DNA from: Elymus sibiricus
Taxonomy: Eukaryota > Streptophyta > Magnoliopsida > Poales > Poaceae
NCBI GenBank assembly: GCA_039707655.1
Contig: CM077666.1
Location: 245,302,166-245,366,165, forward strand
Reading direction: 5' to 3'
Length of the DNA: 64,000 nt
The notes under the pieces: generated by a model
What the model was told of the DNA's origin: nothing
The model's input: only the letters and a program-made list of their open reading frames with translations
The model's database searches: none
Shown here: piece by piece, positions 46,557 through 59,140 of the stretch
How the letters are laid out: every line of letters starts with the position of its first letter
Position numbering within the stretch: position 1 is the first letter of the stretch
Made by a program: the position numbers and the translations under genes

Positions 46557-49500
46557 GTGGCATGATGAGCTAGGTCTATGCGTAGATGAGATCTCGAGTA
46601 GAACACAAACGAGTTGTGGGCGTGGGTGTATACATATTGCTTGCCGTTACTAGTTGATACTTGATTCGGCGGTATTGTGAGATGAAGCGGCCCGGACCGA
46701 CATTACGCGTACGCTTACGCGAGACAGGTTCCTTCAACTGACATGTAACTTCGTTGCATAAAGATGACTAGTGGGTGTCTGTCTCTCTCACTTTAGTTGA
46801 ATCAATTTCAATGAAGAGGGTTCTTTTAGAAGATCAAAAAGCAATCACTACACCACGTTGTGGTTTTGCGTAGGTAAGAACGGTTCTTGCAAACCCGTAG
46901 CAGCCACGTAAAATTTGCAACAACAATTAGAGGACGTCTAACTTGTTTTTGCAGGGTATGTTGTGATGTGATATGGCCAATTACATGATGAGATATATGT
47001 GATGTATGAGATGATCATGTGTTGTATAGAATATCACGACTTGCATGTCGATGAGTACGGCAACTGGCAGGAGCCATAGAGTTGTCTTTAATTATTGTAT
47101 GACCTGCGTGTCAATCATTAAGCACTATGTAATGCTTTACTTTATCGCTAAACGTTAGCAATAGTCGTGGAAGCAACAGTCGGCGCGACAACCTCATGGC
47201 GACACGTTTATGGAGATCAAGATGATGGAGATCATGGTGTCATGCCGGTGACGATGGAGATCATGCCGGTGCTTTGGAGATGGAGATCAAAAGCACGAGT
47301 TCATGGCCATATCATGTCACTTATGATTTGCATGTGATGTTAATCCTTTTATGCATCTTATTTTGCTTAGGACGACGGTAGCATTATAAGGTGATCCCTC
47401 ACTTAAATTTCAAGATAAATTGTGTTCTCCCCGAGTGTGCACCGTTGCGAAAGTTCGTCGTTTCGAGACACGCCGTGATGATCGGGTGTGATAGACTCTA
47501 CGTTCACATACAACGGGTGTAAGCCATGTAGCACGTGCGGAACACTCGGGTTAAACTTGACGAGCCTAGCATGTACAGACATGGCCTCGGAACACAAGAG
47601 ACCGAAAGGTCGAACATGAGTCATATAGTAGATATGATCAACATGAAGATGTTCACCATTGAAACCACCTCAACTCACGTGATGATCGGACTTGAGTTGG
47701 TGGATTTGGATCATGTGACACTCGAATGACCGGAGGGATGTCAATTTGAGTGGGAGTTTTTAAGTAATATGATTAACTAAACTCATTATCATGAACATAG
47801 TCAAAATGTCTTTGCAAATTATGTTGTAGATTACTAGATCGCGCTGTAGCTCCCTTGAATTTTTATATGTTCCTAGAGAAATAGATTTGAAAGATGATGG
47901 TAGCAATAATGCGGACTGGGTCCGTGATCTGAGGATTGTCCTCAATGCTGCACAGAAGGCTTATGTCCTTAATGCACCGCTCGGTGCGCCACCCCCTCAA
48001 GCGTCGTCTGTAGATGTTGTGAACATCTGACAGGCACGTTCTGATAACTACTTGATAGTTCAGTGCGTCATGTATTACGGCTTAGAATTGAGGCTCCAAA
48101 ACGTTTTGAACGTCACGGAACATATGAGATGTTCTAAGAGCTGAAATTGGGATCTCAGGCTCGTGCCCGTGTTGAGAGGTATGAGACCTCCAACAAGATT
48201 CTTTGCCTGCAAGATGATGGAGAATAGCTCAATCATTGAGCATGTGCTCAGATTGTCTGGGTACTACAATTGCTTGAATCGAGTGGAAGTTGATCTTCCA
48301 GATAAGATAGTGATTGGTATAGTTCTCCAAGTCACTGTCACTAAGCTACTAGAGCTTCGTGATGAACTATAAAAGGCCAGAGATGGAAATAATGATCCCT
48401 GAGCTATTCGCGATGTTTGACCCCGCGAAGGTAGAAATCAAGAAGGAGCATCAAGTGTTGATGGTTAGTAAAACCACTAGTTTCAAGAAGGGCAAGGGCA
48501 AGGAGGGATACTTCATGGATGGCAAGCCAGTTGCTGCTCCAGTAAAGAAACCCAAGGTTGAACCCAAACCCAAGATTGAGTGCTTCTATTATGAGGAGAA
48601 CGGTTGCTGAAGTGCAACAACCCTAGATGCTTGGTAGATAAGAAGGTTGGCAACGTCGACAGAAGTATATTTGATATACGTGTTATTGATGTGTACCTTA
48701 CTAGTACTCCTAGTAGCACCTGGGTATTAGATACCGGTTCGGTTGCTAAGTGTTGGTAACTCGAAATAAAAGCTACGGAATAAACGGAGGCTAAGGGTGA
48801 GGTGACGATGAGTGTTGGAAGTGTTTCCAAGGTTGATGTGATCACCATCGCGCGCTCTCTCTACCTTTGGGATTAGTGATGAACCTAAATAAATGTTATT
48901 TGGTGTTTGCGTTAAGCATGAATGTGATTAGATCAAGTTTATTGCAATACGGTTATTCATTGCAGTTAGAGAATAATGGTTATTCTGTTTACATGAATAA
49001 TACCTTCAATGGTCATGCACCCAATAAGAGTGGTTTATTGAATCTTGATCGTAGTGATACACATGTTCATAATATTGATGCCAAAAGATACAAAGTTAAT
49101 AATGATAGTACCACATACTTGTGGCACTGCCGCTAAATGTCATATTGGTGTAAAACGCATGAAGAAACTCCATGCTGATGGATCTTTGGACTCATTCGAT
49201 TTCGAATCGGTTGAGACATGCGGACCATGCCTCATGGGCAAGATGACTAAAACCCCGTTTTCCGGTATGATGGAGCGGGCAATTGACTTATTGGAAATGA
49301 TACATGTTGATGTATGCGGTCCAGTGAGTTTTGTAGTGGGCGGTGGATATCGTTATTTTCTTACCTTCACTGATGATTTGAGTAGATATAGTGTATATTT
49401 ACTTAATGAAACACAAGTCTGAATCGTTTGAAAAGTTCAGAGTGAAGTTTGAGATCATCGTGACAAGAAGATAAAATGTCTACGATATGATCGTGGAGGT

Positions 49501-51594
49501 AAATATCTGAGTTACGAGTTTGGTATATAACTTAAGACAATGTGGAAGTTGTTTCACAACTCACGCCACCTGGAACACCATAGTGTGATGGTGTGTCCGA
49601 ACATCGTAGTTGTGCTCTATTAGATATGGTGCGAACTATGATGTCTCTTATCGATTTACCACTATCGTTTTAGGGTTATGCATTAGAGACAACCACATTC
49701 ACTTTAAAAGGGGCACCATAAGTCCGTTGAGATGACACCGTATGAATTTTGGTTTGGCGGAAACCTAAGCTGTCATTTTTAATGTTTGGGGCTGCGACGC
49801 TTATGTGAAAAAGGGTTTTCACCTAATGAGCTCGAACCCAAAGCGGACAAATGCATCTTCATAGAATACCCTAACGTAACAGTTGGGTGAACCTTCTATC
49901 TCAGATCCAAGCACAAAGTGTTTGTTGCTAAAACGGGTCCTTTCTCGAGAAAAGTTTCTTTCGAAAGATTGAGTGGGAGGAAGATAGAACTTGATGAGGT
50001 TGTTGAACCTTTGTTTCAACCAAAGAGTAGCGCAGCGCAGAAAGTTGTTTCTGTGGAGCCTACATTAGTTGAAGAGGAAGTTAATGATGATGATCATGAA
50101 ACTTCGGATCAAGTTACTATCGAACCTCGTGGGTCGACAAGGACGCGTATTGCTCCTGAGTGGTACGGCAACCCTGTCTTAGAGGTCATGTTGTTGAACA
50201 ACGATGAACCTACGAGCTATGGAGAAGCGATGATGGGCCCGGATTCTGAGAAATGGTTAGAGGCCATGAAATCCGAGATGGGATCCATGTAAGAAAACAA
50301 AGTATGGGCTTTGGAAGTATTACCTGAAGGGCGTAAGGCCATTCAGAACAAATGGATTTTTAAGAGGAAGACGGACGCGGACGGTAATGTCACCGTCTAT
50401 AAAGCTCGACTTGTGGCAAAGGGTTTTTCACAAGTTCAAGGAGTTGACTACGATGAGACTTTCTCACCCGTAGCGATGCTAAAGTCTGTTGGAATCATGT
50501 TAGCAGTTGCTGCATTTTTCAATTATGAAATCTGGCAGATGGATGTCAAAACATCGTTTCCTTAACGGTATCCGTAAGGAAAGGTTGTATGTGATACAAC
50601 CGGAAGGTTTTGTCAGTCCCAAGGATGCTAAAATGTATGCAAACTCTAGCGATCCTTCTATGGACTGGAGCAAGCATCTCGGAGTTGGAATATACACTTT
50701 GATGAGGTGATCAAAGTTTTTATGTCTATACAAAGTTTATGAGAAACTTGTATTTACAATAAAGTGAGTGGGAGCACTATAGAATTTCTGATAAGTATAT
50801 GTGGTTGACATATTGTTGATCAGAAATGATGTAGAATTTCTGGAAAGCATAAAGGGTCGTTTGAAAGGAGTTTTTCAAGGAAGACCTGAAATAAAACTAC
50901 TTAAATATTGGGCATCAAGATTTATAGAGATAGATCAAGACGTATGATAAGACTTTCAATGAGTACATACCTTGACAATATTTTGAAAGAGTTCAAAATG
51001 GATCAGTCAAAGAAAGAGTTCTTGCCTGATTTGTAAGGTGTGGAGTTGAGTGAGACTCAAAGCTCGACCACGACAGAAGAAAGAGAAAGGACAAAGGTCG
51101 TCCCCTATGCCTTATCCATAGGCTCTGTATAGTATGCCAAGCTGTGTACCGCACCTAGTGTGTGCCTTGCCATGAGAATGTCAAGGGGTACAAGAGTGGT
51201 CCAGGAGTGGATCACTGGACAGCGGTCAAGATTATCCTTAGTAACTAGAGGACTAAGGAAATATTTCTCGATTATGGAGGTGATGAAGAGTTCGTCGTAA
51301 AGGGTTACGTCGATGCAAGCTTTGACACCTATCCGGACGACTCTGAGTAGCAGTCAGGATACATATAGTGGAGCAGCCATTTGGAATAGCTCCAAGTGGA
51401 GTCTGGTAGCAGTGTCTACAGTATGACATAGAGATTTGTAAAGTACACACGGATCTGAATGTCGCGGACCCATTGACTAAAGACCTCTCTCACATGCAAA
51501 ACATGATCGAACCCCGAAACTCATTGGGTGTTAGAACAATGTAAATCACATAGTGATGTGAACTAGATTATTGACTCTAGTGCAAGTGGGAGAC
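46557..51594 (+). pseudogene. Decayed copia gag-pol
   Basis: Only islands of the polyprotein remain. Near 47905-48000 a gag piece (WVRDLRIVLNAAQKAYVL) is readable. At 48570-48610 lies the start of a zinc knuckle (CFYYEENGC), and near 48720 a protease relic (WVLDTGSVA). Integrase is visible at 49140-49430 (CHIGVKRMKKLH, CGPCLMGKMTKTPFSGM, MIHVDVCGP, TFTDDLSRYSVYL). Reverse transcriptase is visible at 50311-50565 (NKWIFKRKTDADGNV, VDYDETFSPV, WQMDVKTSFP). A polypurine tract (AAGTGGGAGAC) precedes the 3' LTR. The primer site after the 5' LTR (GTGGCATGATGAGC) is degenerate against the usual TGGTATCAGAGC. No domain is complete. Confidence 0.88.
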
Positions 51595-53355
51595 TGTTGG
51601 AAATATGCCCTAGAGGCAATAATAAATTGGTTATTATTATATTTCCTTGTTCATGATAATCGTTTATTATCCATGCTATAATTGTATTGATTGGAAACTA
51701 AAATACATGTGTGGGTACATAGACAAACACTGTGTCCCTAGTAAGCCTCTAGTTGACTAGCTCGTTGATCAAAAGATGGTGAAGGTTTCCTAGCCATGGA
51801 CATGAGATGTCATTTGATAACGGGATCACATCATTAGGAGAATGATGTGATGGACAAGACCCAAACTGTAAACGTAGCATATGATCGTGTCAGTTTATTG
51901 CTATTGTTTTCTGCATGTCAAGTATCTGTTCCTATGACCATGAGATCATGCAACTCCCTGACATCGGAGGAGTACCTTGTGTGTATCAAACGTCGCAACA
52001 TAACTGGGTGACTATAAAGGTGCTCTACAGGTATCTCCGAGGATGTCTGTTGGGTTGGCATGGATCAAGACTGGGATTTGTTACTCCGTGTGACGGAGAG
52101 GTATCTCAGGGCCCACTCGGTAATACAACATCACAATGAGCCTTGCAAGCAATGTGACTAAAGTGTTAGCCACGAGATCTTGTATTACGGAATGAGTAAA
52201 GAGACTTGCCGGTAACGAGATTGAACTAGGTATAGAGATACCGACGATCGAAATTCGGGCAAGTAACATACCGAAGAACAAAGGGAACAGCATACGGGAT
52301 TAACTGAATCCTTGACATAGAGGTTCGACCGATAAAGATCTTCGTAGAATATGTAGGAGTCAATATGGGCATCCAGGTCCCGCTATTGGTTATTGACCGT
52401 AGAGGTGTCTCGGTCATGTCTACATAGTTCTCGAACCCGCAGGGTCTACACACTTAACGTTTGGTGACGATATAAGTATAGTTGAGTTGTTATGTTGGTG
52501 ACCGAAAGTTGTTCGGAGTCCCGGATGAGATCCCGGACATGACGAGGAGCTCTGGAATAGTCCGGAGGTAAAGATTGATATATGGGATAATAGTGTTTGG
52601 TCTCCGGAAGGGTTCCGGAATTCACCGGAAGGGGTTCCGGATGTTTCCCGAAATGTTCGGGTACGAGAACACTTTATTTGGGCCAAGGGGTAAAGCCCAC
52701 GAGGCTTTAGGAAGGTGCAAAAGGAAGTTTTGCGGAGGCCAGGGGCTAGACGCCAGGGACCCTGGCGTCTGGGGCCAGACGCCGAGGACCCTGGCGTCTG
52801 GTCCTGGAGTCCGAGCAGGACTCTTGCCTTGCGGGCCAAACCGACTTTGAGGAGGCTCTTTCTCCAAGTTTCGACCCCAGGGCTCAACATATAAATAGAG
52901 GGGCAGGGCTAGCACCCGGAACACATCAAGATTTCCCCAAACCGTGTGCGGCAACCCTAACCCTCTAGTTCCTACGTCATAATCTCCGTAGCGCTTGGCG
53001 AAGCCCTGCAGAGATTGTTCCTCACCACCATCACCACGCCGTCGTGCTGCCGGAACTCATCTACTACTTCACCATCGCTCGCTGGATCGAGGAGGTGAAG
53101 GCGTCATCAAGCCGTACGTGTGTTGAACGCGGAGGTGCCGTCCGTTCGGCACTAGTTCGTGATCGGATCGAGGGACGACTTGCGATTTGGATCGCGGAGA
53201 CGTTCGACTACATCAACCGCGTTTCTTAAACGCTTCCGCTTAGCGGTCTACAAGGGTATGTAGATTCACTCTCCCTCTCGTAGATGCTCATCACCATGGA
53301 TAGATCTTGTGTGTGCGTAGGAAATTTTTTGTTTCCCATGCAACGTTCCCCAACA
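51595..53355 (+). repeat. 3' LTR of copia element
   Basis: 1761 bp, collinear with 44796-46556 without indels by eye. TATAAATA is at 52890-52897 and the palindrome at 52749-52769. Confidence 0.93.
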
Positions 53356-53360
53356 ATCCA
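53356..53360. repeat. Target site duplication ATCCA, right of copia element
   Basis: Exact copy of 44791-44795. Confidence 0.95.
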
Positions 53361-54852
53361 CTCTTCAGAACAGATCACGGCGGCTCAAGCAGTTTTGATT
53401 CTGGAGAAGAATTGTCACTTTACACCTTTGAAGCAGAAGCTTGGCCGGCTCAAGCGCACGTGTCAAGACATGGGGGAGCTCATGGCGGCTCTCACCAAAT
53501 ACGTAGACTCTGACAACACGAAAGACCCGGGCTCTGATGATGAAAAATCAGGTCAAGGGAAGAAGGGTAACAATGGAAAGGGTCAGCAGCAGAACGCGAC
53601 TGGAAACGGAAATTCTGGCAAGCGGAAACACCCGGACGGCGGGTCAGAACTGGTGGCGAACACCAGCGCTGGAAACAACCGTGCTAAGGGCAACGGGAAC
53701 TTCAGGCAGCATTTTAACAAGGGTAAAGCTCCTTTCAACTTGGAAGCGATGCTCAATAAACCTTGTCCAGAGCATAGTCAGCCCGATAAGCCGACAGGCC
53801 ATACATGGAGGAATTGCAGCATTATGCGGCAGTTTCGAGACTACAGCCTTCAACAACATCATAACAACGGCAATGGTCCGTCCGGTGGCTCAGGGCTAGG
53901 CGGGTCAGGAGCCGGCTTTGGTGCCGGCGGTTCAGGGTCTGGTTACCAGGGTCAAGGCAATCAAGGAGGTCATCATCAACAGTCTGGTGGTAGCGGCCAG
54001 CAGCAGCATAACCAGTCGGGTTTCCAAAGCAACCCGAAGCAGCTTAGCGGGGGTCAATATCATGTTTTCACAACCAGCCTTGACAAGCGAGACCAGAAGG
54101 TGCGCAAGCGGGCGGTTAATGCGGTCATGCCGGCTCTCCCGCAGTATTTGAAGTGGTCTGAGTATGACATCACTTGGAGCAGGGCGGATCACCCGCCGCG
54201 GGTTGACAACCCGGGGCAGCTAGCCTTGGTGGTTGCCCCCCAAGTAGGTGGATATGTGTTCACTAAGGTGCTTATGGATGGTGGCAGCAGCATCAACATC
54301 CTGTACTACGACACTTTCAGCCGGATGGGTTTGCTTGACAAGGATCTTAAGCCCTCTTCCACAGTGTTTCATGGTGTGGTGCCTGGCAAGTCGGCTTATC
54401 CAGTGGGCAAGATTTCTCTGGAGGTAGCTTTTGGTGATGAATACAACTACAGGGTGGAGTCCTTGTGGTTTGAGGTGGTCAAAATTAAAAGTCCATATCA
54501 TGCTTTATTCGGACGGTCGGCTTATGCCAAGTTCATGGCTAGGCCTTGTTATGTCTACTTACAGCTCAAGATGCCCGGGTTAAGAGGAACGATTACCGTG
54601 CATGGTGATCGGAAGACGGCTCTTGAGTGTGAGGAAGGTGATGCAGCTTATGCAGAGTCAAGTTGTGCAGAGGCAGAGCTCAAGTTTTACAAAGAGAATG
54701 TCGACCCAGAGGATATGACTCCGTTGAAGAAGCCCACTACAGAATCAGAGCCGCCCCTCAAGTTTGCGGCGGATGATACCAAGCAGGTGGATTTCACCGA
54801 GGGCGACTCATCTCAGCAGTTTACTATTGGGGCTAACATGGACCCCGCATAG
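53361..54852 (+). pseudogene. Tat-type gag C-terminus and protease
   Basis: Continues the gag frame beyond the copia insertion. A Lys/Gly/Asn-rich stretch leads to a Cys/His cluster (CPEHSQPDKPTGHTWRNC, near 53764-53817) that sits where a zinc knuckle is expected. A Gly/Gln/Ser-rich linker precedes the protease, which has KVLMDGGSSINILYYDTF near 54268, with a D-G-G active site. The frame stops at TAG 54850-54852, most simply a former CAG, directly before the reverse transcriptase. Without that change gag, protease and reverse transcriptase would be one frame. Confidence 0.85.
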
Positions 54853-57147
54853 GAAAGCGCACTCATCAAATTCATCCGTGAGAATCGGGACATCTTTGCA
54901 TGGAAGCCGTCTGACATGCCGGGTGTACCGAGAGAATTTGCTGAGCACCATCTTAATGTGGATCCTAAGTTCAAGCCGATCAAGCAATTCCTTCGTCGTT
55001 TCAATGAAGAGCGGCGCAAGGCTATTGGAGAAGAGGTGGCCCGGCTCTTAGCGGCAGGATTCATCGTGGAGGTCTTTCACCCGGAGTGGTTAGCTAACCC
55101 GGTGCTAGTGCTTAAGAAGAACGGCACTTGGCGTATGTGCGTGGATTACACGGATCTTAACAAAGCCTGTCCAGTTGACCCGTTTGCTCTCCCCCGGATT
55201 GATCAGATCATTGATGCAACGGTGGGTTGCGAAAGTTTATGCTTCCTCGACGCCTATTCAGGTTATCACCAGATCAAGATGGCAGTCAAAGACCAAGAGA
55301 AGACGGCTTTCATCACGCCTTTTGGTGCTTTCTGCTACGTGTCTATGCCTTTTGGGCTCAAGAGTGCCCAGGCGACTTATCAGCGTTGTGTGCAGAACTG
55401 TCTTCATAGTCAAATTGGACGTAATGTTCATGCTTATGTGGATGATATTGTGGTCAAGTCAAGGAAGAAGGAAACTTTGCTGGACGACCTGAAGGAAACT
55501 TTCGATAACTTACGGGTTTACAAGATGATGCTTAACCCGGCCAAGTGTGTTTTTGGAGTTCCTGCAGGCAAGCTTTTGGGATTTCTGGTCTCTGAGCGTG
55601 GAATTGAAGCTAACCCGGACAAGATAAAAGCGATTACTTCTTTGTCTGAGCCGGCGTGCATAAACGACGTCCAGCGCCTGGCGGGTCGGATCGCTGCGTT
55701 AAGCCAATTCATAAGCCGCCTGGGCGAGAAGGCAATCCCTTTATATCAGATGATGAAGAAAACAGACGATTTCGTCTGGAGCAAGTCGGCGGGTGAGGCG
55801 TTTGAGGCGCTTAAAAAGCAGCTGACTGAGCCGCCAGTCTTAGCCGCTCCGGCTGAGAAGGAACCTTTACTCCTCTATGTGGCGGCTAACAACAGGGCAG
55901 TCAGCGCTGCGGTTGTTGTGGAGCGCAAGGAGGCAGGGAAGGAATATCCGGTTCAAAGGCCGGTTTACTACGTCAGCGAAGTTTTGATTGAGTCCAAGCA
56001 ACGATACCCACATTGGCAGAAACTGATCTATGGGGTATTTATGGCAAATCGAAAGCTGAAGCACTATTTCCTGGGACACCCGATCACAGTGGTTAGTTCT
56101 GCCCCGCTGGGAGACATAATTCAAAACAGAGAAGCCACTGGCCGGATTGCTAAGTGGGCATTGGAGCTTGGACCTCTTAATCTGAAGTATGTGCCTCGCA
56201 CGGCTGTCAAGTCTCAAGCCTTGGTGGACTTTATAAACGACTGGACGGAGTGTCAGTCGCCAGAGGAGAAGCGGGACAGCACTTACTGGACGATTCACTT
56301 CGACGGGTCTAGACAGTTGGAAGGCTCGGGGGCTGGAGTCGTCTTAACTTCCCCTAAAGGTGATACGTTCTGTTATGTGCTAAGGCTGATGTTTCCTTGT
56401 ACTAACAATGCAGCTGAGTATGAGGCTTTACTTCATGGCCTCCGGGTGGCTAAGGAGATGAACATCAGCCGGGTTAGATGCCTCGGCGACTCATACCTTG
56501 TGGCTCAGCAAGTTTCAGGCACGTGGGACTCCAAAGACCCACGGATGGCGGCTTATCGTCAGGCGGTTGACACCATTGCAGGTTACTTCAAGGGTTATCA
56601 GGTGGATCATATTGATCGTCGCAAGAACGAGGCGGCTGATGCATTATCAAGGCTTGGCTCTCAGCGTAAGCCGGTGCCGCCTAACGTGTTCTTGGACGTG
56701 TTATATCACCCGTCAGTTAAGCTACCTTCGGAGGAGGATCTGGCTATACCTGACCCGGAGGGGCAGCTGGTGGCGGCTCTGCATGCCATTCCTGACTGGA
56801 CGTTACCTTATCTGGCGTATCTAACTCGCGGCGAGTTACCTGAGGACGAGACCTTGGCAAGACAAATCATCAGACGATCTAAGTCCATGACAATCATCAA
56901 TGGCGAGTTACATAAGCGCAACGTCACTGGTGTCTTCCAGCGTTGTGTTTCTCCGGAAGAAGGCAAGGAGATCTTGAATGAAATCCATGCCGAAGATTGT
57001 GGTCATCATGCCGGCTCAAAATCTCTGGTGGCCAAGGCTTTTCGACATGGTTTCTTCTGGCTGACGACTCATAAGGATGCAGAAAACTTGGTCCTCAAGT
57101 GTGATGGCTGTCAGAAGTTCGGGCGACGTTCTCACGTGCCGGCTTAG
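54853..57147 (+). pseudogene. pol: Tat-type reverse transcriptase, RNase H, second RNase H, integrase zinc domain
   Basis: A long open stretch. Reverse transcriptase: MCVDYTDLNKACPVD, FLDAYSGYHQI, SMPFGLKSAQATY, catalytic AYVDDIVVK near 55434. Its RNase H follows, with MANRKLKHYFLGH. A second archaeal-like RNase H starts near 56287 with WTIHFDGSRQLEGSGAG, NNAAEYEALLHGL and LGDSYLVAQQV. The integrase zinc domain closes the frame (HAEDCGHHAGSKSL, then CDGCQKFGRRSH). TAG at 57145-57147 cuts it from the integrase core and is most simply a former CAG. The dual RNase H places the element in the Tat lineage. Apart from the stops, the domain motifs look intact. Confidence 0.92.
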
Positions 57148-58050
57148 GAATTGCGCATGATCCCAATTACCTGGCCGTTCGCGGTTTGGGGGCTTGATAT
57201 GGTCGGGCCCTTCAAGAGGTCCAAAGATAAGAAGACCCACCTTTTGGTGGCGGTGGATAAGTTTACCAAGTGGGTAGAGGCTGAGCCGGTCAGCAAGTGT
57301 GACGCGGCTACGGCGGTTCAGTTTGTCAAAAAATTGATCTACCGTTTTGGTTACCCCCACAGTATCATCACAGATAATGGCACAAACCTATCCAAGGGGG
57401 CTATGCAAGCTTTCTGTGAAAGTGAACACATCCGGCTTGACGTTTCTGCTGTGGCTCATCCACAGTCCAATGGTCAGGCGGAGCGTGCTAACCAGGAGAT
57501 CCTGAGAGGTATCAAGCCCCGGCTTATGGTTCCTCTACAGAGAACGCCGGGTTGTTGGGTTGAGGAGTTACCATCAGTTCTATGGAGCATCAATACAACT
57601 CCTAACAGGTCAACAGGTTATACGCCTTTCTTCATGGTTTACGGCGCAGAAGCCGTGTTACCAAGCGACATACGACATGACTCGCCACGAGTGGCGGCTT
57701 ACGTTGAGGCAGACAATGAGACGGCGCGTCAGGACGCGTTGGATGCTTTGGATGAAGAGCGTGATCTGGCGGCGGCCCGATCGGCGATTTATCAACAAGA
57801 CCTGCGTCGTTATCACAGCCGCCGGGTCAAAACCTGGACGTTCCAAGAAGGCGACTTAGTGTTGCGCCTGATTCAAGATCAGACGGACGCGCACAAGCTG
57901 TCTCCTCCATGGGAAGGGCCTTTTGTGATTAGCAGAAATCTCAACAATGGGTCATACTATCTCATCGACGTACGGGACGAGTCACGCACTTCTGGGCAGG
58001 AGACCTACCGGCCGTGGAATATCACCCATCTACGGCCTTACTATACTTAA
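57148..58050 (+). pseudogene. Tat-type integrase core and C-terminal domain
   Basis: Follows the stop at 57145 in the same frame. DDE residues are seen in WGLDMVGPF, SIITDNGTNLS and the glutamate of GQAERANQEIL. The C-terminal part has LWSINTTPNRSTGYTPF and WEGPFVISRNLNNGSYYL, typical of gypsy integrases. The natural stop is TAA at 58048-58050. No extra sense ORF follows; the next gene in the element lies on the opposite strand. Confidence 0.9.
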
Positions 58051-58192
58051 GAGTCATCGACTCCCCCTCCCATTGTATATCATCATTGTATATATCACAT
58101 ATATATATATAATAAAGTTGGCATCCCTGCAAGCCGGGGCCTCTGCCGTTTTACGTGTCTCACATGGCTCAAAGATGGATACAATCATACGA

Positions 58193-58335
58193 TCATTTGG
58201 GGGCTTTCAACCTGCCGGGTTAAGCTTCAACCTTCTTGGTCAGGCTCTTCAGCCGAAATTACAAGGTCACTTGGGGGCTTCTAACCCGCCGGGTTAAGCT
58301 TCAACCTTCTTGATCAAGCTCTTCAGCCAAGATAG
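58193..58335 (+). repeat. Doubled 75-bp unit
   Basis: Two copies of a unit with 'TTGGGGGCTT...CCGGGTTAAGCTTCAACC' and 'CTTCAGCC', about 75 bp each, with a few differences. Confidence 0.75.
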
Positions 58336-58442
58336 CACTATCAACCGGCGGCTTACAAGATGGTGTGTAAGTTGATATCGTCAACAAAGATCACTAGGAG
58401 TGCAGCGAGTTATGAACTCACCTCCTTTTCTGATCTGCAAAA

Positions 58443-58787
58443 CCGGGTTATGCCTGCCTGTAAGTAGCTGCGCTTTGTCAGGGGTGCAGCGAGTTCTAAA
58501 ACTTACCCCCTGCAAAGGCCTCTTACAGCGGTGAGGCAAACCCTTACATCTGCAAGGCCGGGTTATACCTGCCTGTAAGTAGCTGCGCTTTGTCAGGGGT
58601 GCAGCGAGTTCTAAAACTTACCCCCTGCAAAGGCCTCTTACAGCGGCGAGGCAAACCCTTACATCTGCAAGGCCGGGTTATACCTGCCTGTAAGTAGCTG
58701 CGCTTTGTCAGGGGTGCAGCGAGTTCTAAAACTTACCCCCTGCAAGGGCCTCTTACAGCGGCGAGGCAAACTCTCTCATCTGCTGCG
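58443..58787 (+). repeat. Three tandem copies of a 115-bp unit
   Basis: The word CCGGGTTA, and about 110 following bases, start at 58443, 58558 and 58673, so the period is 115 bp. The copies differ at only a few positions, most near the end of the third. Confidence 0.92.
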
Positions 58788-59140
58788 TCTCTTTCTGGTT
58801 CACTACGCTCTTGTCAGTTGTTAAGAGTTCAAAGTAGTAAGACTACCCAGAAGAACCAGCTTATGTGTTCGGAAAGAAAGGCAAGGTTATGAGATTTTAT
58901 GTGTTCGGAAAGAAAGGCAAGGTTAAGCCGCCCTTACAACAGTACAGAACATGTTCTGTCTTGTTTGTTGTTTGCAGGGTTTTATCTATAAGAACTATAC
59001 AAGGATTTATACATGCACGATGGCACGACTCAGACAGCCAAAGTTTTTCTAAAGACTATTACAAAGCTCTCCACGAGAGCCCAAAAGGCAACAGATTAAG
59101 TTTGGCGGCTCAGACGGCCGAGTTATCAAATTTACAACGT

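Larger units (their letters stand above)
44796..53355 (+). mobile_element. BARE-1/Angela-type copia retrotransposon, complete but decayed
   Basis: LTRs at 44796-46556 and 51595-53355, each 1761 bp, open TGTTGGAAATATGCCC and end CCCCAACA. Perfect ATCCA duplications flank the whole. By eye the LTRs differ at about 21 positions, mostly transitions. The internal 5.0 kb shows copia order (gag, protease, integrase, reverse transcriptase, RNase H) but with many stops and shifts. LTR start and domain order identify the BARE-1/Angela group, the commonest copia group in Triticeae. Confidence 0.93.
58051..59140 (+). other. Post-pol untranslated region with tandem repeats
   Basis: Non-coding sequence between pol and the end of the antisense gene. 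It contains a doubled 75-bp unit and a 115-bp triplet, described separately. A 25-27 bp word (TTATGTGTTCGGAAAGAAAGG) occurs twice near 58860-58925. I see no gene. Confidence 0.75.

Noticed and set aside
54850..54852. Natural readthrough stop between protease and reverse transcriptase
   Set aside because: Two other TAG codons of the same origin lie inside conserved gag and integrase regions, so ordinary C-to-T damage explains all three.
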